Source: an uncultured Bacilli bacterium
Lineage (GTDB): Bacteria > Bacillota_I > Bacilli_A > RF39 > UBA660
NCBI GenBank assembly: GCA_934097015.1
Contig: CAKONF010000023.1
Coordinates: 1 to 19,501, forward strand
Direction: 5' to 3'
Length of the DNA: 19,501 nucleotides
This document shows, one piece after another, positions 8,150 to 15,140 of this stretch. Under the pieces are notes generated by a model, which saw nothing but the letters and a program-made list of their open reading frames with translations, did not search any database and was not told the origin of the DNA. Within the stretch, counting starts at the first letter, position 1, and each line of letters begins with the position of its first letter. Both the position numbers and the translations under genes were made by a program.

Positions 8150-9820
8150 TTAACTGACTATATAAGGTGCCTCTTTAGTCCCATTTCCACTTGAAACTTT
8201 AGTATTAGGTAAAAGGGAAACTACAGGTCTGAATGAAAGACCATTATTATAAATAAATGTATAGCTAACACTGCCAGTATAATTACCATTAAATGCACCA
8301 TCATAATATTTATAAAAATGACTAGTTGAAAGGGATAAAAAATATAAAATATTAGTTTTTTGATAATTATTTATTAAATAATAATTTGAATTAACTGTAC
8401 GAACTTTCCCACCAGCATACACAATTTCATCTGCTGTTATTGCTCCCACATACATATCTGTATTATCTGCAAACTTATTCATATTCATTCCATTACATTT
8501 TAATGTTGGTTCTTTTATTGTTTTTCCAAATAAACGCACATATGAATCGAAATATAATTGTTTTCCTTTAATTTGTCCATCTAATAGCTCAGTACTGTTT
8601 AATGGTTTTATATCACCATTTTCCTTTGAATATGCATTATTGTTTATACACCAATCTCCAACCTTTAAATAATTTGTAATATCTTTATTATATTTTTTAG
8701 TGATTTTATCTTTTAATGATCTGTCATCACCATTTGTTATTTCTTGATAATTTTCAAGGGTATATGCTAGTGATTTTTCATTATTTGTTCCACCATTTAA
8801 ATAATTTATTAAATATTTTATTTCTGAATTTTGTGTACCATCTGTTGCAGTTAATTCTCCTATTGCATATTCTGTATATCCAAAATTACCCTTTAATATA
8901 TTACCACCAGGAATTGTTGGAATATTCCAATTTCCATCCATAGTTTCAGAACACTCTTGGTCTTGATCTTCTAAAATTATTTTTATACTTCCATCTCCAG
9001 CAATTCTTATTATTTTCCAACACATACCAGCAAAGTTTACATAATTATCTATTACATTTCCTCTATAATAATAACTAATACCATAATCATCATTAGTAAC
9101 TGACAATACCTTTTCATCTATTCCATTAATTTCATTAGCAACTTGTGTTAATGGACTTGAAACTAGTTCAGTTCCATTCGTTTTATTTTTTGCATTTTCT
9201 ATTATATTGTATGCTAAACTATTTGTATTAGCAGAATATGGATTTATCATACTTGATAGATTTGTTATATTTAATCTCGCTTGTATTGTTTTTCCCATAT
9301 CATTACTTTGGTCTATTCCAGTATCTATGTACCACATCTTAAATGTATATGTATGTACATCTCCTTCTTTTATACTATTTCCAACTAGAACTCCTCCGTT
9401 TATTGGAAATATACTTTGTGTACTTACTCCATCACAACTTGATCCATCATTTTTTGTACAAGTTAATGTATATCTAAAGTCATTACTTTCAAATGTAGTT
9501 GTACTTCCATCACTAGTCTTTGTTATACTAACATTTTCTATAACCACTACATAACTTGTATCATTACCATTATTTGTGACAGTAAATGTTTTTGTACCAA
9601 TTTCAGTATCACTTGGTTCTAATATTAAGTCTTTACCTAGTATCTCTGCACTATTATCCCCATAAGTTAATTCTAAGTTTGCTGTTGATACGCTTATACT
9701 TTTATCATTTGTATTTCCGTTTATTCTAGTTAGGAAATATGCGTAAGTTAATCCTACAAGAATTAAAAGTACTAAAAATATTCCTGTTGTACTTACTATT
9801 ATTTTTTGCTTACGATTCAT
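8150..9820 (-). CDS. TasA/camelysin-type secreted surface protein (SipW-class signal)
   Basis: This is a 556-residue exported protein. Residues 5-29 form a basic-hydrophobic signal ending in GLTYAYF, the motif typical of TasA/camelysin-like proteins cleaved by SipW-type signal peptidases. About 35-195 is a Thr/Ser/Asn-rich beta-type domain. About 240-556 is a second module with the YYYRGN...NYVNFAGMCWKIIRI pattern and a C-terminus FRPVVSLL...GTKEAPYIV. Such endings recur in surface proteins of gut Firmicutes; a role in matrix or surface structure is inferred. No LPXTG, GW or transmembrane anchor is seen after the signal. The ATG at 9820 is preferred over the GTG at 9829 because AGGAG (9831-9835) would leave only 1 nt before the GTG but 10 nt before the ATG. 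The leader contains a poly-C tract in a long hairpin that also pairs with this start. No sipW gene lies nearby. Confidence 0.88.
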   Translation of the reverse strand: MNRKQKIIVSTTGIFLVLLILVGLTYAYFLTRINGNTNDKSISVSTANLELTYGDNSAEILGKDLILEPSDTEIGTKTFTVTNNGNDTSYVVVIENVSITKTSDGSTTTFESNDFRYTLTCTKNDGSSCDGVSTQSIFPINGGVLVGNSIKEGDVHTYTFKMWYIDTGIDQSNDMGKTIQARLNITNLSSMINPYSANTNSLAYNIIENAKNKTNGTELVSSPLTQVANEINGIDEKVLSVTNDDYGISYYYRGNVIDNYVNFAGMCWKIIRIAGDGSIKIILEDQDQECSETMDGNWNIPTIPGGNILKGNFGYTEYAIGELTATDGTQNSEIKYLINYLNGGTNNEKSLAYTLENYQEITNGDDRSLKDKITKKYNKDITNYLKVGDWCINNNAYSKENGDIKPLNSTELLDGQIKGKQLYFDSYVRLFGKTIKEPTLKCNGMNMNKFADNTDMYVGAITADEIVYAGGKVRTVNSNYYLINNYQKTNILYFLSLSTSHFYKYYDGAFNGNYTGSVSYTFIYNNGLSFRPVVSLLPNTKVSSGNGTKEAPYIVS

Positions 9821-9931
9821 TCTTTTCACACTCCTTTTTTTGCACGAAAAAACATATTTCTTTATACCCCCCCCCCCAACGATTTTTGGGGTTGGGGAAG
9901 AAGTATGTTTCTTGTTTTTTCATGAATCGTA
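9811..9931 (-). promoter_or_regulatory. Leader hairpin covering the surface-gene start codon
   Basis: Three nested complementary arms are seen. 9811-9820 with 9922-9931 is 10 bp and perfect. 9851-9862 with 9898-9909 matches at 11 of 12. CCCCAAC 9874-9880 with 9891-9897 is 7 bp and perfect, with a 10-nt loop. In the minus-strand mRNA the outer stem places the first codons (AUGAAUCGUA) in a duplex, and the AGGAG site lies in the internal loop. Six U follow the middle arm, so it could also behave as a terminator. This suggests translational or attenuation control of the surface gene; the function is inferred. Confidence 0.65.
9867..9877. repeat. 11-bp poly-C homopolymer (poly-G in the mRNA)
   Basis: Eleven consecutive C occur in a very AT-rich region, 47-57 nt upstream of the surface-protein ATG (9820). 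They are inside the leader hairpin, partly in the stem and partly bulged. Homopolymers of this length slip during replication and often drive phase variation of surface genes in other bacteria. Confidence 0.9.
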
Positions 9932-9942
9932 AAATTCGTTTT

Positions 9943-9956
9943 AGGTATTTCTACCT
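9943..9956 (-). promoter_or_regulatory. Small 5' leader hairpin with GAAA loop
   Basis: In the minus-strand RNA AGGUA-GAAA-UACCU forms a 5-bp stem with a GNRA tetraloop, almost at the predicted 5' end (near 9957) of the surface-gene mRNA. Such end hairpins can protect mRNA from decay; that role is inferred. Confidence 0.4.
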
Positions 9957-9963
9957 TAAATAC

Positions 9964-9992
9964 ACTATATCAAAACTAGTACTTTTTGTAAA
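9964..9992 (-). promoter_or_regulatory. Promoter of the surface-protein gene
   Basis: On the minus strand TTTACA (9987-9992), 17-bp spacer, TATAGT (9964-9969), with TG one base before the -10. Both boxes match 5 of 6. RNA would start near 9957, giving a leader of about 137 nt before the ATG at 9820. Between here and the regulator stop at 10104 I see only AT-rich sequence with an imperfect TTGG...CCAA symmetry near 10027-10044 and no gene. Confidence 0.65.
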
Positions 9993-10103
9993 TATATTTT
10001 TGATAAATTTCTACAAATTTTCATTATTGGCACGTCACTACCAAAGTAGAATATAGATTATTTTTATCTAATATTTTTGTTATTAATAGTATGTTCTCTT
10101 TTT

Positions 10104-11453
10104 TTAATCGTTGTCTTCTATTAATAAATTATAATTAGTTTGTGATATTCTAATTTGTTTGATGTTATAATCATAATAATTGTTAAAATTGACTTTTTTA
10201 TTTTTAATATCATTTAATATGTATTTTACTACATTATAATTAGTACTAGTATAATCAATATAATAGTAGTTTGTGTTTGTATTAATATATGGTTTAATAA
10301 ATTTAGTATATTCTATATCTATTTCTATATCTTTTATATTGTTATCTATAACAACCTTATTAATATCATTGTAATATTCTAAATTTTCAAAATATATGTT
10401 ATTGTTATTAATATTTGTTTTTAATGTAATGTTATTGTCATATTTTTTATAATTAAAATCAAATTTACTTAATTCTAAGAATGTTATACCTAGTCCTATA
10501 CCATTTAATAATAAACCTGTAATAAATATTATAAATATTTTTTTTAAATTATTTTTTAGTTCAAATATGAATTTATACATTAATTCTATTAATATGTAGT
10601 TTAATAATAATAATCCTAATATAAATATGCTTATTCCTAAGAATATAATTCCATATTTTATCCATATTAATGATACTGTAATAGAGAATGTTAGAAATAT
10701 AAAACTAAATATTATAAATAATAATATAAATATTACAATTAATTTGATTATTTGTTTTATTATTTTTATTAAGAAATCTATAAATTTATTAGTACTATGT
10801 ATTGGATCTCTTATTATTATTCTTTCTCTTTTTTCATTTTTATATATTTTTTTATCTTCTGTTCTATCAGGTTCTACTGTTTTATCAGTAATATTTTTAT
10901 CTTCAATAGTTATAAAGTAATCTAAATATCTTATTTTAAATAAGTGAATAGTTATTATAGAAGATGTTATAAACATTAATAAACAATATAACATTCTAAA
11001 TATATTAAATATATATGTATATACTTTTATTGGTAAAAATTTAATTAAATTAAGTAATAAATCTTTTAAAAATATTCCAAATATATATGATGCAAAATAA
11101 CACATTAATATTATTAATAATAATTCTATAATACATTTTATTTTATCTATAAATTTCATACTCCAAAACATATTATATGTTTTTGTTATAAATGATAATG
11201 TATCTTTTAATATGTCGTTTATATTTATTTTATTATTATCTTTTTTGATACCGATTGTATCGTCATCAATAAGATCTTCTAATTTACAATCTAATACTTT
11301 TGTTAATCTTATTATTGTAGACATATCTGGATAACTATTACCACTTTCCCATTTAGATATTGCTTGTCTTGACATACCTAATTTTTCTGCTAAAGCTTCT
11401 TGACTTAAATTTTTTTCTTTACGAACTTTTGATAATTTCTCTTGAAATTTCAT
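10104..11453 (-). CDS. XRE-family HTH regulator fused to a multi-pass membrane domain
   Basis: The 449-residue protein starts with a Cro/CI-type HTH (about 5-62; LSQEALAEKLGMSRQAISKWESG). A linker follows, then about five membrane helices: near 107-128, 147-171, 235-263, 265-297 and 306-326. A basic, charged cytoplasmic stretch (about 175-225) sits between the second and third. The last 120 residues (330-449) are Asn/Tyr/Ile-rich and strand-like, and should lie outside the cell if the HTH is inside. This is a one-component membrane-bound transcription factor; what it senses is unknown. GAGGTGAG precedes the ATG. It has its own promoter with direct repeats just upstream, which could be its operator. 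The next gene downstream is the surface protein, a plausible but unproven target. Confidence 0.85.
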   Translation of the reverse strand: MKFQEKLSKVRKEKNLSQEALAEKLGMSRQAISKWESGNSYPDMSTIIRLTKVLDCKLEDLIDDDTIGIKKDNNKININDILKDTLSFITKTYNMFWSMKFIDKIKCIIELLLIILMCYFASYIFGIFLKDLLLNLIKFLPIKVYTYIFNIFRMLYCLLMFITSSIITIHLFKIRYLDYFITIEDKNITDKTVEPDRTEDKKIYKNEKRERIIIRDPIHSTNKFIDFLIKIIKQIIKLIVIFILLFIIFSFIFLTFSITVSLIWIKYGIIFLGISIFILGLLLLNYILIELMYKFIFELKNNLKKIFIIFITGLLLNGIGLGITFLELSKFDFNYKKYDNNITLKTNINNNNIYFENLEYYNDINKVVIDNNIKDIEIDIEYTKFIKPYINTNTNYYYIDYTSTNYNVVKYILNDIKNKKVNFNNYYDYNIKQIRISQTNYNLLIEDND

Positions 11454-11474
11454 ATTTTTCTCACCTCTAACGAA

Positions 11475-11504
11475 ATTATATAACTTTTATTATTAGTAGC
11501 GCAA
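11475..11504 (-). promoter_or_regulatory. Promoter of the XRE-membrane regulator
   Basis: On the minus strand TTGCGC (11499-11504), 18-bp spacer, TATAAT (11475-11480). The -10 is perfect. The -35 keeps TTG and abuts the direct repeats at 11505-11541. Confidence 0.5.
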
Positions 11505-11541
11505 TATAAATTTAGTTTCATTTTGTATAAATTTGGTTGCA
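11505..11541. repeat. Two 16-bp direct repeats at 21-bp period, putative operator
   Basis: TATAAATTTAGTTTCA (11505-11520) and TATAAATTTGGTTGCA (11526-11541) match at 14 of 16 positions and are offset by exactly 21 bp, two DNA turns. They lie directly upstream of the predicted -35 of the HTH-regulator gene. Cooperative binding by that regulator, or by another activator, is inferred. Confidence 0.45.
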
Positions 11542-11550
11542 AAAGAAAAA

Positions 11551-12201
11551 TTACTTTATGTTTTCTAAGTAATTTATTTCCTTTTTTAATAAATCTTTTT
11601 GTTTATTATCTGTTGTACTATTAATTATTTTATTATATTTTTTTAATAAATAATTTATATATATTTCTTTATTTATCATATTTTTTGTACCATATTTTAA
11701 TTCTTCTATAGTATAATTTTTATTTCCTCTAATAAATACTATATTTATATATAATTTATTATTTACTAATATTACTTCTTCTTTATCAATTATAAAACCT
11801 AACTTATTTACTTCTTTTCTTAATAAATAGTAATCTTTATTAGATTGTATAATTAATTTATTTATTTTATTTAAGTATTTATTATTAAGTATATTTAATA
11901 TTGTATTAGTACCCATTCCAGATATTATTATGGTATTTATGTTGTCTTCTTCATTTAATACTTCTAATCCATTACCACATCTTGTATTAATATAATTTTC
12001 TAAATTATATTTTTTTATATTATTAATACCTTGTTTTAGTGCATTATTACTTATGTCACTAACAATTATATTGTTTGCTATTTTATTTTTTATTAAATAT
12101 ATATCTAGTAGTGCGTGGTCACATCCTATGTCAATTATAGAATCGTTTTTATCTACATATTTTGTAAGAGATTTTAATCTATTGTCTATCATATTAGTCA
12201 T
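11551..12201 (-). CDS. trmK: tRNA (adenine(22)-N1)-methyltransferase
   Basis: TrmK methylates N1 of A22 in tRNA using S-adenosylmethionine. The 216-residue protein shows the Rossmann SAM-binding motif I IDIGCDHALLDIYL (about 23-36), an acidic VSDIS at the end of the next strand, and IISGMGTNTI (about 93-102), all characteristic of this COG2384 family. Its place directly after rpoD is the usual one in Firmicutes. The ATG at 12201 overlaps the rpoD stop (ATGACTAA, 8 nt shared) and there is no good ribosome site, so translation is probably coupled to rpoD. No clear terminator hairpin follows; the downstream gene has its own promoter. Confidence 0.93.
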   Translation of the reverse strand: MTNMIDNRLKSLTKYVDKNDSIIDIGCDHALLDIYLIKNKIANNIIVSDISNNALKQGINNIKKYNLENYINTRCGNGLEVLNEEDNINTIIISGMGTNTILNILNNKYLNKINKLIIQSNKDYYLLRKEVNKLGFIIDKEEVILVNNKLYINIVFIRGNKNYTIEELKYGTKNMINKEIYINYLLKKYNKIINSTTDNKQKDLLKKEINYLENIK

Positions 12202-13285
12202 TCATGAAATCTTTTAATTTTTTAGCACGTGATGGATGTCTTAATTTTCTTAATGCTTTTGCTTCTATTTGTCTTATTCTTTCACGTGTGACGTTAAATC
12301 TTTTTCCAACTTCTTCTAATGTATAGCATGTGCCATCAATAAGTCCAAAACGTAATTCTAATACTTGTTGTTCTCTAGGTTGTAATGTTTCTAATACTGA
12401 TTTTATTTCTTCTTTTAATATTTCATTTGTTGCATATTCTTCAGGGCTTAAACTACTTTCATCTCTTATGAAATCTCCTAAATGGCTATCATCTTCTTCT
12501 CCTATTGGCGTTTCAAGTGAGACTGGGTCTTGACTTATTTTTATTACTTCTCTTACTTTTTCTACAGGTATATCCATACGTTCTGCTATTTCTTCTTCGC
12601 TTGGTTCACGATTTAATTCTAGTGTCATTTGTCTTTGTATTCTAGACATTTTATTAATTGTTTCTACCATATGAACTGGTACACGTATAGTTCTAGCTTG
12701 GTCTGCAAGTGCTCTTGTTATAGCTTGTCTAATCCACCATGTAGCATATGTTGAGAATTTATATCCTTTATCATGATCAAATTTTTCAACTGCTTTCATT
12801 AGACCAATATTTCCTTCTTGAATTAAATCTAAGAATAATAATCCTCTACCGACATAACGTTTTGCAATTGATACAACTAAACGTAAGTTAGATTCTGCTA
12901 AAAGTGCTGCTGCTTCTTCATCACCATTTGCTACTCTTATACTTAATTCTGTTTCTTCTTCATTACTTAATAAGCTTATTCTACCTATTTCTTTTAAATA
13001 CATTCTAACAGGATCATTAATATTAATATCTTTAGTAATATCTTCATCGCTTAATATTTCTACTTCTTTAGCTTTCTTTTCTCCACTATTATTTTCGTCT
13101 TCGCTAGCAATGATTTCGATACCATTACTTACTAATTTTGTATATAATTCATCTAATGTATCACTATCTATTTCTAATCCTTTTAGTGCTTCTGCTAATT
13201 TTTCATAAGTAATATAACCTTTTTCTTTACCTATTTTAATTAATTCTTCTTCTCTTTCAGCTAATGTTTTTATTTTATTTACCAT
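12194..13285 (-). CDS. rpoD: RNA polymerase primary sigma factor (RpoD/SigA)
   Basis: This is the housekeeping sigma factor that directs RNA polymerase to TTGACA/TATAAT promoters, many of which are seen in this window. The 363-residue protein has a region 1.1-like N-terminus (about 1-60), an acidic linker, region 1.2 (DPVRMYLKEIG), and region 2 with core-binding and -10-melting residues (FSTYATWWIRQAITRA). Region 3 (PVHMVETINK) and region 4 with the -35-reading helix-turn-helix (TLEEVGKRFNVTRERIRQIE) follow. The length is close to B. subtilis SigA. The ATG at 13285 is chosen over a GTG at 13294 because AGAGGAG overlaps the GTG but stands 8 nt before the ATG. It overlaps the dnaG end by 11 nt and the trmK start by 8 nt, the classic macromolecular-synthesis operon. 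Confidence 0.98.
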   Translation of the reverse strand: MVNKIKTLAEREEELIKIGKEKGYITYEKLAEALKGLEIDSDTLDELYTKLVSNGIEIIASEDENNSGEKKAKEVEILSDEDITKDININDPVRMYLKEIGRISLLSNEEETELSIRVANGDEEAAALLAESNLRLVVSIAKRYVGRGLLFLDLIQEGNIGLMKAVEKFDHDKGYKFSTYATWWIRQAITRALADQARTIRVPVHMVETINKMSRIQRQMTLELNREPSEEEIAERMDIPVEKVREVIKISQDPVSLETPIGEEDDSHLGDFIRDESSLSPEEYATNEILKEEIKSVLETLQPREQQVLELRFGLIDGTCYTLEEVGKRFNVTRERIRQIEAKALRKLRHPSRAKKLKDFMND

Positions 13286-15005
13286 ATTCTTCACTCCTCT
13301 TTTTTATATTGGTAATCATATCCATTATTTCTTTTTTTCTATTAATATCAGTAATTTGTTTCATTTCTATTTTTAAATCATTTATTTTATTTTCTGATAT
13401 CCATTTATTTATTATAATTAGATAATTACAAAATTCTTCTTCAGTCATATCTATATTATCATTATGGTTTGATATTATTTCTTTTATAATATTTTCTTTT
13501 CCTTTATTTATTTCATATGTAATAAAATCTGCTAAATTAATTGTATTATTTAATATTATATAAGCTTGTATATCTTTTTCTATATCAAAATATTTATCAT
13601 CTGGTATATAATTTAGTTTTCTTGTAAATAATTTAGCGTATTTTACACTATTCATCATATAATATAATATTTCTTCAACTGCTCTTATATTTTGTTTTTG
13701 TTTTGTAGTTATTTTTGGTACTTCTATAACAACTTTTTTTTCTGTTGGAGTTATTTTTTCCATTAATACACTTTTATTTATATTGTATTCTTCACTTAAT
13801 TTATTTATTGTAATATTTTTTAATATATCATCATCACTTTTATTAAGTTCATTAATTACGCTATTTATATAGTTTGATAATTCATCTGCATTATTTAAGT
13901 TTTTATTATTTTTTAAATGATTTATTTTAAAATCGAATAAATTTATTGCATGTGCAATAACATCTTTATATGCATCAACTCCAAATTTCAAAATATATTC
14001 ATCTGGGTCTTTTGCACCCTCTAATTTTATTACACTAACATCTATTCCAGCATTTTTTAATATTTCACCATTGGTAAGAGCAGCATTTATTCCTGCTTTA
14101 TCACTATCCATGTTAAGTATTACTTTTACATTTAATTTTTTTATTAGATGTACATGATCTTTAGTAAGTGCTGTACCCATTGTTGCAACAACATTTTTTA
14201 TTCCACTTGAGTATATTCTTATTGTATCCATTTGTCCTTCACATAAAATTATGTATTTTAACTTTTTGGATTCTTGTATTGCTCTATGGTAATTAAATAA
14301 CGTTTCTCCTTTTTTAAATATATATGTTTCTCTTGTATTTACATATTTACTATCAGCTTCTCCATTGTATATTCTGCCACTAAATGCAATTGGTTCTCCA
14401 CTACTATTATGAATAGGAAACATTATTCTATTTCTAAATATATCAAATAGTTCTTTATTTTTTGCACATAATCCTAGATTCATTAACATTTTTTCTTCAT
14501 ATTTTTTTCCTAGTAATAATTTACTAAGATTATTATCACTAAATGATACTCCTATTTCAAATTCATTAATTATATCTTCATTGATATTTCTTGATTTTAA
14601 ATATTCTTTTGCTTTTATTCCATCTTTACTTTTTAAGTTATTTTTATAGTATTTAACAGCTGTGTTATAAATTTCATATTCTTTATTATATTTTTTTACA
14701 TAGTTTACTTTGTGTGATAATTGTATTCCATTGGTAGAAGCTACTTTTTCTATTGCTTCTGGGAAAGATATATTTTCATAATCTTTTACAAATGAAAAAA
14801 CATTTCCTGTTGCGCCACATACAAAGCATGTATAAATTTGTTTTTCTTCACTAACACTAAGTGATGGATTGTGATCTTCATGAAAAGGACAAATCCCAAA
14901 ATAATTTTTTCCTTTTTTATTTAGGTTAATATATGAGCCGATAACATCTACTATATTAACGCTACTTCTAACTTTTTTAAACTCATCTTCAGATATACCA
15001 GCCAT
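13275..15005 (-). CDS. dnaG: DNA primase
   Basis: DnaG lays the RNA primers for replication with the DnaB-type helicase. The 576-residue protein has the CHC2 zinc-binding domain (C39-x2-H42...C60-x2-C63; CPFHEDHNPS, CFVCGATGN). The catalytic core follows, with the TOPRIM glutamate E256 (ILCEGQMD) and the D300-S-D302 metal site (NMDSDKAG). A divergent helical C-terminal part (about 430-576) is expected to bind helicase. Length is normal. The ATG at 15005 has GGAGGG 6 nt upstream. It is the first gene of the dnaG-rpoD-trmK operon and overlaps rpoD by 11 nt. Confidence 0.97.
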   Translation of the reverse strand: MAGISEDEFKKVRSSVNIVDVIGSYINLNKKGKNYFGICPFHEDHNPSLSVSEEKQIYTCFVCGATGNVFSFVKDYENISFPEAIEKVASTNGIQLSHKVNYVKKYNKEYEIYNTAVKYYKNNLKSKDGIKAKEYLKSRNINEDIINEFEIGVSFSDNNLSKLLLGKKYEEKMLMNLGLCAKNKELFDIFRNRIMFPIHNSSGEPIAFSGRIYNGEADSKYVNTRETYIFKKGETLFNYHRAIQESKKLKYIILCEGQMDTIRIYSSGIKNVVATMGTALTKDHVHLIKKLNVKVILNMDSDKAGINAALTNGEILKNAGIDVSVIKLEGAKDPDEYILKFGVDAYKDVIAHAINLFDFKINHLKNNKNLNNADELSNYINSVINELNKSDDDILKNITINKLSEEYNINKSVLMEKITPTEKKVVIEVPKITTKQKQNIRAVEEILYYMMNSVKYAKLFTRKLNYIPDDKYFDIEKDIQAYIILNNTINLADFITYEINKGKENIIKEIISNHNDNIDMTEEEFCNYLIIINKWISENKINDLKIEMKQITDINRKKEIMDMITNIKKRSEEYGK

Positions 15006-15086
15006 ATTAATCCCTCCACTATTATATTATTGTGAATACTTGCAATTTTCCTTTTTTTTTTTGCAAATTTCTTAAATTTTATGCTT

Positions 15087-15114
15087 ATTTTACCATTTTT
15101 TTAGGATTTTGCAA
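15087..15114 (-). promoter_or_regulatory. Candidate promoter of the dnaG-rpoD-trmK operon
   Basis: On the minus strand TTGCAA (15109-15114), 16-bp spacer, TAAAAT (15087-15092). Two more TTGCAA copies lie at 15061-15066 and 15040-15045, so the true start is uncertain. A TATAAT at 15021-15026 is too close to the ribosome site to be the -10 of a leadered mRNA. Confidence 0.35.
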
Positions 15115-15140
15115 GAAAAAAAGAGTTTTTAGAACTCTTT
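15113..15140 (-). terminator. Terminator of the DUF2207 gene, overlapping its stop codon
   Basis: AAAGAGTT (15120-15127) and AACTCTTT (15133-15140) form an 8-bp stem with a 5-nt loop. On the minus strand TTTTTTTCTT follows. The first stem base is part of the TAA stop (15140-15142). Confidence 0.8.

Noticed and set aside
6337..9820. CRISPR array or toxin-antitoxin partner for the two-HEPN protein
   Set aside because: No regularly spaced repeats occur anywhere in the window, and neither neighbour looks like a nucleotidyltransferase or a small antitoxin.
9885..9897. Telomere-like TTGGGG repeat or G-quadruplex
   Set aside because: Only two TTGGGG units exist on that strand; they are better explained as the hairpin arm facing the C tract.
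9739..10056. Plus-strand open frame through the surface-gene leader
   Set aside because: It runs antisense to the signal-peptide coding region and through the hairpin, has no ribosome site, and its MNRK is just the inverted copy of the real gene start.
13285..13294. GTG start for rpoD at 13294 (and GTG for the surface gene at 9829)
   Set aside because: In both cases the AGGAG ribosome site overlaps or touches the GTG, while an in-frame ATG lies 8-10 nt further on.
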